Origin: Rattus norvegicus
Taxonomy: Eukaryota > Chordata > Mammalia > Rodentia > Muridae
Assembly: GCF_036323735.1 (NCBI RefSeq)
Contig: NC_086036.1
Location: 20,967,564-21,031,563, forward strand
Reading direction: 5' to 3'
DNA length: 64,000 nt
This document shows positions 1-11,099 of the stretch, in pieces; the stretch's first letter is position 1, and every line of letters begins with the position of its first letter. The notes under the pieces are model-generated. The model had not been told where the DNA came from and made no database searches. It saw nothing but the letters and a program-made list of their open reading frames with translations. The translations under genes and the position numbers were made by a program.

Positions 1-69
1 GAATAGTTGGCAAACGCATAAAGAAAGCAACATTTGGGGCAAGGGTTATTTTGTTTTTATTGTTTCAAA

Positions 70-71
<2 letters not shown>

Positions 72-121
<50 letters not shown>
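72..121. repeat. (GT)n microsatellite
   Basis: Uninterrupted GT dinucleotide run of about 25 units just left of the 3' end of an antisense L1. It produces poly-Cys/Val reading frames that are not genes. Confidence 0.98.
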
Positions 122-123
<2 letters not shown>

Positions 124-483
124 TCTTGCCTGCACTCATTTATTTATTTATTTGAAATAATTTTTATTCACTTTGCCTCCCAATTGCTGTCCCCATCCCC
201 AGTCCCACCCTCTAACAGTCCCTCCCCCAATTCTCTCTCCTTATTTCCTCACAGAGAATGGAGGTCCCTTGAATATCCACCCACCCCAGCACAAGTTTCT
301 GCAGGGATAGGCACTTCTCCCACTGAGGTACTTTTCCCACTGAGGACTGAAAAGACAGCCGAGTTAGGGGAACAGTTTCAAAAGACAGCCAACAGCTTTA
401 GGAATAGCCCTTTCTGCAGTTGTTCAGGTCACACATGAAGACCAGGCTACACATTTGCTACATAGGTTCTGGAGGCCTAGGTC

Positions 484-486
<3 letters not shown>

Positions 487-567
<81 letters not shown>
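487..567. repeat. Compound (CT)n(GT)n microsatellite
   Basis: About 19 CT units run directly into about 21 GT units. It sits inside the antisense L1 3' UTR, so it expanded after that L1 inserted. Confidence 0.97.
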
Positions 568-569
<2 letters not shown>

Positions 570-1345
570 TTGCTCGGTAGCTCAGTCTCTGAACACCCCC
601 GACAGTCCAGGTCAGTTGACTTTGTTGGTCTTCCGTGGAATTTCTATACTATTTAGGGTACTCAATCATTCTACCAACAATTCCATAAGAGTTTCCAAGC
701 TCCTTTGAATGTTTGGTTCTGGGTCTCTCCATCTGTCTGAGTCAGGTGCTGATTGTAGACTCTTGGAGGAGAGTTATGCTACATTCCTGTCTATAAGCAT
801 AACAAAGTATCATTCATAGTGTCAGGGATTGGTATTTGCCCAAGGAATGGGTCTCAAATTAGACTGGTTATTGCTTGGTCATTCTCTTAGCCTCCCACTG
901 CCTTATCCTCTGTCCCTGAATTTCTTGTAGAGAGGATAAAAATTTTAGGTGGGTTATTGCCCCATTGCTCTACTGAAGTTCCTGCCTAACTATAGGAGGT
1001 GGCTTCTTCATCTATCATATCTCACTGCTGTGAGTACCAGCCCCATTGATTCTTGCAAGCCTCCCTTAGCCCAAGTCTCTGGCATGCCCTCAAATTACCC
1101 CCATGCCTGACTCAAACCACATGCAGATTTCCTTTCATCTGAATGGCCACCTGGATATCTTCCCACAATTGACCTTGAAACCCCTCCACATTCCTCTACC
1201 CTTTCCCACTCCATTTCCTCCCTCCTTATGCCTCCTATGACTATTTTATTCCCCTTTCTACATGATAGTCAAGCATCCTCAATTGGACATTTCTTCTTGT
1301 ATAGCTTCTCTGGGTCTCTGGACTAGCCTGTATTTTATGACTAAT

Positions 1346-3985
1346 ATCCACTTATAAGTGAGTACATACCATGCATGTCTTTTTCGGTCTGGGTCTGGGT
1401 TACTTGACTCAAGTTGATATTCTCAAACTCCATCCATTTGCCTGCAAAATTCATGCTGCCTTTGTTTTGAATAGATGAATAGTATTGCACTGTGCATGTA
1501 TACCACATTTTCCTTATCCATTCTTCATTTGAGGGAAATCTAGGTCGTTTCCAGTTTCTGGCTATTACAAATAAAGCTACAAACGTAACTGAACATAATT
1601 GGGATGTCTTTTGGATATATGCTCAAGAGTGGTATATCTGGGTCTTGAGGAATTATTTCTGTTTTTCTAAGAAAATGTCAAATTGATTTCCAAAGTGGCT
1701 GTAGAAGTTTGCACTCCCATCAGCAATGGAGGAGTGTTCCCCTTGTTCCATATCCTTGACAATATGTACTAAAACATAAGGTTTTAATATTAGTTATTCT
1801 GACAGGTATGGAACTTCAGAGTCATTTTGATTTGCATTTCCTTGATTAACAAGAACTTTGAAACTGTATTTAAGTATTTCTTGTCCACTCTAGATTCCTC
1901 AGTTGAGAATTCTGTTTAGCTCTGCATTGCATTTTTAGTTGGGTTATGTAGGTTACTTATGTCTAGCTTCTTACATTCTTTACATATTTTGGATATTAGT
2001 CCTCTGTTAAATGTAGGGTTGGTGAAGATCCTTTGCCAATGTGCAGGCTGACATTTTGTCCTAATGACATGTCCTTTGACCAACACAAGGTCCTATTTAT
2101 CAATTTTTTTGATCTTAGAGTCTGAGCGATTGATGTTCTGTTCAGGAAGTTGTCTCCTGTACCAGTGAGGGTTCAAGGCTATTCCCCACTTTCTATTCTA
2201 TTAGGTTCTAGATTTGATCCACTTGGACTTGAGTTTTGTCCAGGTTGATATATTTGGATCTAATTGCACTGTCTTACATTGCAGACCATCAATTAGACCA
2301 GCACTATTTGTTGAAGATGATTTTTTTCCATTGTGTAACTTTGCCTTCTTTGTCAAAAATCAAGTGTCCATGGGTGTCTGGGTATCTTTCAGCCCTTTAT
2401 CCACCTGTCTCTTCCTATACCAATTCCGTGCCGGTGTTTGTTTGCTTGTTTCTTTGTTTACCATTATCGCACTGTCCTATGGCTTGACATAGGAATAGTA
2501 GTTCTTCCCGAAGTTCTTTTATTGTTCAGGATTGTTTTAGCTATCATCATTTTTCTTTCTTTGTTTTATTTTATTTCTTTTGCTTTTGTTTTTGCTTTTT
2601 GTTTTTGTATATGAAGTTGAGATTGCTTTCTCAATGTCTGTAAAGAATTGTGTTGGAATTTTGATGGAAATTATATTAAATCTGTAACTTGCTTTCAGTA
2701 AAATGGCCATTTTCAGTTTGTTTATCCTACCAATCCTGGCCTGGGAAAATGGGTCACTGGTTAACCTCACTGGCTAGTCTTCCAGAGGTTCTGAATTCAA
2801 CTCCCTAGAACTACATGGTGCCTCAGAACCATCTATAATGGGATCTGATATCTTCTTCTAGCATACAAGTATACATGCAGATAGAGCACTCATACACAAA
2901 AAAATAGATAAAATTGTTCTTTTTTAAAAGGGAATCCTACCAATCCTTTCCGTCTTCAGATATCTTCCTCAGTTTCTTTCATCAGCAACTTGAAGTTCTT
3001 ATCATATAGGTCTTTCATTTGCTTTGTTAGAGTTACAGAAACTCATTTTATATTATATGTGGCTATTATAAAATGTGTTGCTTCCCTAATTTTGTTTTCA
3101 CCCCATTTATCTTTTGTATAAATAAAGGTTCCTAATTTTTTGTGTTAATTTTGTATCCAGACACTTTTCTAAGGGTGTGTATCAGCTATAGGAGTTCTCT
3201 GGTAGAATTTTTAGGGTCATTTATCTATATTACCAAATCATCTAAAATAGTAATATTTTGACTTCTTCCTTTCCAACTTTTATCCCCTCTTTCAGTTGTC
3301 ATATTGCTCTAGCTAGAACTCCAAGTCCTATATTGAATAGATAGGGAGAGAGCATACAGCAATGTCTCGTCTCCAGTTTCAATGGAACCTTTTCATTTAA
3401 TGTGGTGTTGTCTGTTGGCTTGGTATGTATTGCTTGTAGCATATTTAGGTATGTTCCTTGCATCATGATCTCTGTTAAGGGGTGTTTCATTTTGTCAATG
3501 ACTTTTCAGCATTTAATAAGATGATCATGAGATTTTTTTTCCTTTCAGTCTGTTCATATGGTGAATTGAGTAAATGGATTCTCATTTATTGAAATATCCC
3601 AACATCCAAGCTACTTGATCATAGTAGATGATGATTTTGATATCTTTCTGTACTTGGTTTTGCATGTTTTTTTTTTATTTTTATTTTTCCATGAACGTTC
3701 AGAAAGGAAATCGGTCTGAAATTTTCTTTACTTGTTGAGTCTGTGTGGTTTTGGTTTCAGAGTGACTGCGGCTTTATAGAATGAGTTTGGAAGTATTGCT
3801 TCTGTCTCCATCTTGGGGAATAGTTTGGGGAGTATTGGCATTACTTCTTCTTTGAAGGTATGATAGAACAACGTATTGAAACCATCTGGCCCTGAGCGCT
3901 TTTTGTTTGGGAGACATTTAGTGACTTCCTCTATTACCTTAGAAGTTATAGGAATGCTTGACTAATTACCTATTTTTCTTACGTT
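1346..3985 (-). pseudogene. Degenerate L1 ORF2 (reverse transcriptase half)
   Basis: Minus-strand remnant of LINE-1 ORF2, the endonuclease/reverse transcriptase that copies L1 RNA at a nicked target. Only the region from just before the RT palm to the C-terminus remains. Short in-frame shreds match the better copy at 32.8-35.9 kb: a shred at 3299-3490 reads like the RT stretch upstream of FADD, and the C-terminal region lies near 1490-1690. Several stops and frameshifts plus the B2 insertion at 2738 make it non-functional. The endonuclease domain is absent because of 5' truncation. Confidence 0.85.
2738..2933 (+). mobile_element. B2 SINE with perfect 14-bp target duplication
   Basis: The body shows B2 landmarks in order: TCTTCCAGAGGTTCTGA, ACATGGTGCCTCA, ATAATGGGATCTGAT and an A/T-rich tail. 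The 14-mer ATCCTACCAATCCT is repeated exactly at 2724-2737 and 2934-2947, bracketing the SINE. Removing the SINE and one copy restores continuous L1 ORF2, so the B2 landed in an already fixed L1. Confidence 0.93.
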
Positions 3986-3989
3986 AGGT

Positions 3990-4450
3990 CTTTTCATGTT
4001 ATCCCAAAGTTAGGATATTTAGGCTTTGCTGTAGTAGGGTGGCTGTGCTATGAAGGTGTCATGTTGCCCTGGTTTTGTTGATGTGTTCTTTCAAGGGCCG
4101 TTAGCCATCTGAATGACTTTAGTCTTTAGATGTTCATGTTGTAGTAGGAAATGGGAGGGGCCTAACCTCGATAATCCTGGGGTATAGTGCCTTTGATGGG
4201 TAACCTTGGACTGTATGGTTGCAGTTCAGCAGGTTTGATGAAGGCATGCTGAGAAGTGGCTGGAGAATATAGGTCCGTCTGAATTAGTAGTCTGCTCATT
4301 GCAGCTGGGCATCCCCCAGGGGATTCTATGGGCCAGAAAGATTAGTACAGGAAGAACCAGTATGTTTCCAGATCAGCAGGTCAGATGAAAGTAGAATGAA
4401 AGCTGGTTGGATATTGGGGTCATCTGGTGACTTAAGGCAGGTGGAAGTGA
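3990..4450 (-). mobile_element. Possible further L1-related segment (uncertain)
   Basis: Directly right of recognisable ORF2, this somewhat GC-richer block has a texture reminiscent of antisense rodent L1 5' sequence. It does not align by eye with ORF2 of the 32-36 kb copy. It may instead be another old repeat. Confidence 0.3.
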
Positions 4451-4694
4451 CAGAGAGGGCTCAGTAGGCAGGAAAATGCATCCAGACATTTTAAAAACAA
4501 ATTGAAAAATAGTAAAATACAATAAAATAAAAACATTAAAATAAAAGAACAAGGTTAACTTCTTTTGACCACGTCCATTCATGTGATCATCCAGTGCTGA
4601 CATGTATTAAAATGGATGCAGAACTATGAGAAAAGGGGAAGGGAGCAGACTCCTGTACTGTATGCTATCAAGATCAACCTTTAGTACTGAAATA

Positions 4695-4765
4695 GGACCT
4701 AGAGTCACATTATGGTTGCAAAAATCTGTATTTCTGGCACTCAAGAGGCAAAAGCAGGAATATCT
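4695..4765 (+). mobile_element. Possible degenerate B1 SINE core
   Basis: GGCACTCAAGAGGCAAAAGC resembles the B1 right arm (cagcactcgggaggcagaggc). The flanks are too diverged for firm boundaries. Short ORFs on both strands here are not supported as genes. Confidence 0.35.
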
Positions 4766-4929
4766 TGGAGAGTGTACTGTCCAGCACATCATGGTAAGCA
4801 TCAGTTCTGCCAGATCTGTGGACAATGTCTGGCATCCAAAACCCAGGTGCAAGGATGGAGGAGGGGGCCTTTTTACTAAATTTCTTCTTTCTCACCCATA
4901 TTTGAGTTAGTGTTCTTTTTAACATGAGG

Positions 4930-7330
4930 AAAATACATTGGAATTTTTATGTAGTTAGTTTTATTTCAGAGCAAATGAGTTATGACCAATTAAATTTGGA
5001 GTAAACAATAGGTTGCATTATTATTTTCAAGATTATACATATTGTTTCCCAGAATGACTTTTACATCATTTGTGATCCTTTCATTGAGGTGCAGTATATA
5101 CTGAGGATTTATTTGGGAGAATTGAGATTGTAGCATTGCGTCAAAATTGCCTGGTATTAATTAAGTGTTGGTCATATTTGGTATCACTTGGACTAAATGA
5201 AGATCACTGGTCTTTACTGACTGGGTGAGCAGAGGTCAAGAGAACAGGTGGTGGAAGCCAATTTCATAAGCATCTGTTTAATTTTTGGCTCTGTAAGTTC
5301 CCTGAAGTTGATCAAAGTAGAGCTATGATCATTACCCAAAGATTGCTTAGAGAGACTGAGCATTGAATGATGGGAAGGAGCTAATTAGAATCTCACCTTT
5401 CCAATCTGGAGAGTGATAAAGTTTAAATAAAATTGGCAGCCAACCGGGCTGACCTGAGAAAACCAGTCTCTCACCACGATTCTCGTTCCCCTTACAACCA
5501 TCTCTTTTTTTTTTTGGCCAAGCTTTTTCTAATTCAATTATATATTTTCTCCAGGACCAGTTACATTTTTCTATGTCCATTTCCACTTATTTTTTGAATT
5601 GTATTTCTTATCATCATGAGTTATTTTAGAATCCAAATAGATCACATTCCTGAGTTACTCTGACACTTATGCAGATCTATCTCTTTTAATACCCCTACTA
5701 AACTATTTGAAAAGAAAAAAAATATTACAGAACTCAAACCACTTAGATTTGTTAGCCACAGACTCTGTCAGAAACACTTGCTGGGAAGAACTGTCATAAT
5801 GGGATATGTGCTTCTCTTTAGGACAGAAAACTTCTGTGAGTAATAGAATCCAGGAAAATCTGAGTCAGGAATGCAGAACATTATGTTTCTTAGTCATAAA
5901 CATTTTTTCTCCTGCTTCAGTAGCTGGATGAAGAAATATTTTAATGAGTTCTTTTTTAGTATTATGAAAGCGTGGCCCATGAGAATCTTCCTCCCATCAC
6001 AAGATATGGGTTGACAACCACTTTAAATTTTTTTTCTGGAAAAGTAGCAGAGTAGAAGTTTCATTGTCACAGGTTGGTATTTATGTTAAATATTTTAATT
6101 AACTCTTAAAGATTAGTCACTTGAATTTTTGCATACAATTTAACCCTTCAGGACATAAATTGTCAAACTGGGAAACCAAGTCAGAAAGCTACTAAATACA
6201 GGTATGTTGAAGCCTGTGAGACCACAACTAACAACTGAGTACAATCAAGGAGAGGAATCTCTTAGAGCACAAACCTTCTATCATGGACTTCCTGCAGACT
6301 ACGAACACTTCCCCTCCCCATGCTCAGTGAGGAAAGCATGTTTCTGAATTTTGATTGCAATAAATATTCATAGTAGTTTATTCTATTTTTTTCTGGAATA
6401 TCACCAGAATATTACCATGCAGAATTAAGGATTATTAACTTAGGAACAGCACCAGAAAAAAGTAATATATACATCATAAAACCATCACTAAGTACTTCAA
6501 TTCATCTCTACTTCAACTGCTTAAAAATCAGCATAGAGACTATTTGATCTATTGTAATTAAAATACAATCATAATGTATTTGGGGAAATTGAAATTTCCT
6601 CTGGGATCAGATGCTGACTTCGGAACACATACTCAGCTCTTCTTCTTGAAACCAGTACTCCATTTGTGTTGAATAGGTATCAGTGCAGAAGGAAATAGTA
6701 GTTTACAAAGGCTACAACTCTGTCTTACCTCTAGCAATAACGTTAAAGTAATTCTACTTCATTTAGACATTATCTCTGAAGTTCCCAAATATGACTTTCT
6801 AAATTTTCATATTGTCATTAAAAAAATAAGTGACAGAATAACAAATTACTAAAATAAATGTCTGGGAGTGTTAAGGTCCAATTTGAGGTGTGTCTACATA
6901 CATGACTACACTTTTTCCCTCTAAAACTGATGATGGAATGTCTAATAAGTGTTCTAATGAAATATTAGGATAAATGAACCAACAAGCAAATCATTTGGCA
7001 TGAAACAATCTTAACTCATTTTTCATAGTGTATTTCTAGCTTAGAGTTAAAATTTTATCTCACACACAATAATAAAACACTATTTTGAGTTCTCATTTTC
7101 ATGTTCCTTATCTTTATAATTTAATTTTACATTTTAAAGGTAACAATATTTTTGGTCAATCTATATACACATTACTCAGCTCATCATGGCTCCCAATTAA
7201 GCATGTTCTTGTTATCAAAATGCTCTATATGAACACCAGACAGTTAATGAAAGTATTAAGTAAATGACTTTCTATCTATGAAGAACTAGCATTTTTTACT
7301 ACAAGTAACTGCTTGGTATTCTAATATGAT
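4930..7330. other. Single-copy AT-rich DNA, nothing recognised
   Basis: No SINE, L1 or LTR motif and no convincing ORF or splice-flanked exon. A short T run lies at 5507-5515. Confidence 0.6.
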
Positions 7331-7347
7331 ATGGTGTTTTTTTCTAG

Positions 7348-7446
7348 GTCCCTGCTAGGTAATGTCAATCCAGATAGATACAAATCTAACTTATTACATA
7401 TTTACTCACGTGATTCCTATCTCATTTTCAACATCTCTTTAAGAAG
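7348..7446 (+). other. Weak candidate exon, splice-flanked 99 bp
   Basis: A T-rich tract ending TTTTTTTCTAG (7337-7347) is followed by 99 bp and then AG|GTAAGT at 7447. One frame is open throughout: one leading base, 32 codons, two trailing bases, so the segment would be phase-symmetric and 3n long. The peptide begins SLLGNVNPDRYK. The other two frames stop within the first five codons. I do not recognise the peptide and the base composition is that of the flanks. A chance combination of good splice sites is quite possible in 64 kb. Confidence 0.2.
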
Positions 7447-7900
7447 GTAAGTTTGAGTCCAAGCCTGTCACCTTCGCTGCTTATTCCTATTTGAGCAACA
7501 TTGAAATGGAAAGGCCACATTGCGAGATCCAGGTATGAGAGAGCATTGCACTCTGATCAAAATTCTGTTAAAGTTCTTCAAATTAGCCTGCTAGCATTTG
7601 GGAAATCTTTAAAAATCACTTCATATGTATTTTTCCCTTAACTCTCTATCTTTCTAAAGACCATCTCAATATTGGGTCCGATTATGCATATTAAGGGATC
7701 AGTAAAAGCCAAACTAATTTAAGCTGAAAGCACTGAGCATTACAAATGACCCACAATGGAAAATACTAAAGGATGAGGAGTGTGTGACTTACCATCTCCC
7801 AAAATGCAGGTCAGACTTTTCTAAGTTTAGCAATTAAATCTAAGTAATATACCAAAATCTTTTTTGTTGCAGTAAATATTAAAAAATGGCATAACCTTTT

Positions 7901-8160
7901 ATCCGGTGCTAGTGCTGGCACCCATAGGGCCAGATGGCACTCTGCTCCACGCTTCCCCCAAGTACTCTCAGACCCAGGCACTCCGCGAGCAGTTCCAGCA
8001 TGGCACCTTGCCACACTTGTCCCTGGTGTTAGTTTCAGCACCTGTGGGGCCAAATGGAACTAACCATAATTTAGCTCTGGTTAGTATCTCTCTTGGAAGC
8101 TCTCTACTAGCCTCAAACTCCCTGGTTCTAGCTACCAGGTAAAATTAGAGCACTAGAAGG
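7901..8160. repeat. GC-rich block with a 120-bp-offset duplication
   Basis: The segment at 7901-7940 recurs at exactly +120 bp (8021-8060) with about 27 of 40 bases identical, sharing GGTG, TAGT, GGGGCC-like and ATGG words. In one frame it reads VLAPIGPDGT and again VSAPVGPNGT. The surrounding block is clearly richer in GC than its AT-rich neighbours. It may be two units of a diverged tandem array or part of an unrecognised retroelement. An AATAAA lies downstream at about 8228. Confidence 0.5.
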
Positions 8161-8481
8161 GCCTGACCATGGACTCCCTGCCATGGACTTTGCACACATT
8201 CCCAACTACCTGGGGAAATCAGGACTCAATAAACTATAATTTATCAATCACATGTTTAATTATCAATCCATAATACATCTAAATAATAAACTCACAACCA
8301 ATTGATAAGGATATAAACTGCCAACCTAGATAGGATAGATTTTAACTGTAGAAATCTACTCCTTAAGAAATATACAAAACTACCCAGGGCCATTCATGAC
8401 CACCCAGATCTGGGTCGTCCCTCTCAGTCTCCATCTTGATTCCCCTCTCCTTCCCCTTCTCTATTGCCTTCTTTTTGGTTC

Positions 8482-8570
8482 TTTTTTTTTTTTTTTCGGA
8501 GCTGGGACCGAACCCAGGGCCTTGCGCTTCCTAGGTAAGCGCTCTACCACTGAGCTAAATCCCCAGCCCC
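8482..8570 (-). mobile_element. ID SINE (tRNA-Ala/BC1 derived), minus strand
   Basis: A T15 run (8482-8496, the poly(A) tail on the minus strand) is followed by the complete 74-bp ID core at 8497-8570. The core carries GGTTCGGTCCC-type B-box and GTGGTAGAGCG A-box sequences, near-identical to the copies at 41.7, 54.2 and 63.6 kb. A 12-bp TSD with one mismatch, CTCTAT(T/C)GCCTT, lies at 8459-8470 and 8571-8582. The core carries CTAGG and a TCCC B-box end, typical of the amplified rat subfamilies rather than the BC1 type. Confidence 0.96.
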
Positions 8571-8589
8571 CTCTATCGCCTTAAAAATG

Positions 8590-9180
8590 CTTTTTCCCTT
8601 CCTTGTTTTTTTTTTTTACTGTCCAATCATGACCTTGACTTAACTTGTGCCAGCCCTTACCTGCATATAGGCATCAACCTACACTTTTTGGAAGAAAATG
8701 TTGAATACCATCACAAGACTACAACAGATACCTAAACTCTTCAGGCTTTCTCTTCTACCTTGTTTTAAGTGTCATAAAACTATGTTGTTATTTTTCTTTT
8801 CTAAATCATCAGAGAACAGTACTTTACATCCAAGGCTGCCACCATGCTTGTGGGATTTATAAGTAAAGTGATTGTAATTTGATAAAATTTGTTTCCTCCC
8901 ACAATTATTAGAGAATAGACTCTGGATTGGATAATAGCAAATTAAGAATGAACAGATAAAACAGATAACAGGGTTGTGTAATAGGCTCAGAATAGAAACC
9001 TAGAAACATAAAATACTTCAGAAGTGACTACAGTGGACTTTTCATTATAATACCAAAAAGACTTATTTCAATTAAGACTTAAGAATTTTTTTTAAGTTCA
9101 AAGAGAATCGTGTCTTGATATGCCTATAGAAAAAAATAGAGGGATTTAGCACTTAAGAAATACTTATTAATTTAAAGAGA
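8590..9180. other. Single-copy DNA, nothing recognised
   Basis: AT-rich stretch with a T10 run at about 8607-8616; no feature supported. Confidence 0.55.
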
Positions 9181-9185
9181 GATTA

Positions 9186-9470
9186 AGGGCTGTGGAGATG
9201 GCTTCGCAAGAAAAACATTGTCTTATAGGTATGAGGACCCAAGTTCATGCCTATAATTCTACTGATAGACAGATGCAAAATAGAGACAGAAAGCTCCCTG
9301 GAAGCTTTCTGACTAGCCTTTCAGGACAAAGAGAGACTGGCTTCCAAAACAGTAGAAGACACATAAAGATTGACAACCAACATTGTCCTCTGATCTTCAT
9401 ACACATACGCATACAAGTGTGTTCACACATGAATACAGGCAAGTATGCATATACACATAAAACAAAGACA
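9186..9470 (+). mobile_element. B4-type SINE (tRNA-like head plus B1-like body)
   Basis: Begins GGCTGTGGAGATGGCTTCGC, continues with GTATGAGGACCCAAGTTCAT (tRNA-derived B box) and ends in TCCTCTGATCTTCATACACA followed by CA/TA-rich sequence. This is the normal order of the rodent B4 composite, strongly diverged in the middle. Confidence 0.7.
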
Positions 9471-10094
9471 TCAGTTGGAACATAGAAATAGACAATGTAT
9501 AAAAAGTGACTGCTATTATTCTATTATGAAATGTGAAAAATCTCATGTGAAATTGGTTTTGTTACAGGAGGTAAGATACAAACTAAACTAAGTCCCATTG
9601 GGACAAGAGACATCCTCTACATGGATAGCGGTCTTCAACAGAGAAAGGAAATGAGCTGGGGGATTGTAACATCAAAGCTTAACCAGCGCTGTATCCATGG
9701 AAACACATTTGCTCCAGTTAAGATGATGGATGAACCAAGAAAGAAGATGTTGGTCAGAAAAAATATACCAGGAAGAAGAGATATCTGTTCAGGCTGAATG
9801 AAATGTACAGTAAGTTGGTTGAAATGAAAAGGTCCTAATGAAAAAGGACCTTTTACTACTGAAGGGAAACAGCAGCTACGAAAACACCAATGAGGCCAAT
9901 GAAGTAAGAGTTTGAGAGCACTCTAGCCACCAGAGAATTCTTCCTTTAGAAGATATTGAGTAAAAACAGTAGTTATTTTGTTCAAAGAAATTTCAGTCGC
10001 AGTTGTTTGAAGTAGTACTCCCAATGCTTCCTTTATTTTTATTTAAAGCAGGGGATCCTTGAACTTTTGTGTGCTTAGAATAGCCCTATACTGA

Positions 10095-10250
10095 TACTTC
10101 CAAAGCCCTTTCATGTTCAAGAGTCTGATAATCAGCTTGAGCTCCAATCGCCACTTAGCTGCGTAGCCTACTGGAAGATAGGAGAAGGTGATTCTTGGAC
10201 CCTTTGGTTTATAATCTTCTCCTATAAGGTAGAAATAGTCAGAGTCCAAT
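10095..10250 (+). mobile_element. MIR SINE remnant
   Basis: CGCCACTTAGCTGCGTAGCC matches the MIR core (gccacttactagctgtgtgacc), followed by sequence like the MIR tail and a degraded GATAATAAT end. Such ancient mammalian copies are expected to be this diverged. The 90-codon minus-strand ORF overlapping it is incidental. Confidence 0.55.
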
Positions 10251-10596
10251 ATTAGACAATGGTTTGAGAAGAGGATCCAGCTTGGCCACCATACAATTAT
10301 GGACACTTCATCCACTCCAAGTTCCTAGCTGCTGATTGGTTTACTGATAATTAGTTGCAGATGGTCCTAAGGACATCCAGTCAGAATTACCAAATTGTAA
10401 CTTAGGATTTGAATCGAGTTGGCTTAACTATACTTCTGTGCTCTCATTTCCCAGAGCATTAGGCTGACTTTGTCATTGTCCCTTTCTATCTTATGAACGA
10501 AGGAGGAATTCACTAACTGATAGAAAATGTTTTGGCACACAATTAAAGCTCAGTTATGGATTTTGGAAAAATTTGAGGTGGAACCCCCCCTCATTT

Positions 10597-10611
10597 ATGT
10601 GTGTGTGTGTG
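10597..10611. repeat. Short (TG)n
   Basis: Seven or so TG units; minor. Confidence 0.9.
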
Positions 10612-10929
10612 GGTTAATCAAAGCAACAAATTAAAGTTCAAAAGCTTTGAAGATATTGTGTTCACCATAGAAGAAGCTAGATTAAAAATACATTAATTCC
10701 TAGAATGGTTCATGTACTGCTGTGTAAAACTGACGATCGTTTTCCTACTGGCATTGTATGCAGTTGTTTTAAGTGAAATAAAATGAATGCTATAATACAC
10801 CCAGTCTGATTAATTATATACTATAATTATAGTTTTCAACCTGTTTTTATTGTTTCTAGCAATACTCCTGTTTCTAGCAATTAAGTGATTGTTTCACAGC
10901 TTTGTACACTCATACCCAGTTTCTGTGGT

Positions 10930-10997
10930 TGTGGGGACGAGGCTCAAGACACAAATACCAGACACGCACTCTACAATCTGAACCATATCTTGAATCC
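10930..10997 (-). mobile_element. Possible old tRNA-type SINE (ID-like)
   Basis: Plus-strand GGGGACGAGGCTCAAGACAC followed by CACGCACTCTACAATCTGA looks like a diverged antisense ID/B4 head (compare ggaccgaacccagggc...gcgctctaccactga at 8.5 kb). Too mutated for certainty. Confidence 0.4.
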
Positions 10998-11099
10998 ACT
11001 GCTTCCTGGCTTTGTTGAGGTTCACCTTTAATGGTGGTTCTGTTCTTTCAGACCCGGACCTTGTATGGTGTTCTCTTGAGTTCCCACGCCCCCACATTA

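Larger units (their letters stand above)
140..3985 (-). mobile_element. Old L1 (LINE-1) fragment, antisense, 5' truncated
   Basis: Read on the minus strand this is an L1 3' end: the 3' UTR occupies about 140-1345 and the C-terminal two thirds of ORF2 about 1346-3985. The plus strand shows the familiar antisense blocks, for example the ATATCCACTTATAAGTGAGT segment at the ORF2 end (near 1350) and the GGAGGAGTGTTCC block near 1730. It is clearly more diverged than the L1 at 32-36 kb, with many stops and small indels, so it is an older rodent copy. A B2 SINE (2738-2933) splits it, and a CT/GT microsatellite has grown inside the 3' UTR. The 5' edge near 3985 is where ORF2 similarity stops; no TSD was found. 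Confidence 0.9.

Noticed and set aside
34..708. Cys/Val- and Ser/Leu-rich ORFs at the left edge
   Set aside because: They translate GT and CT microsatellites and antisense L1 3' UTR.
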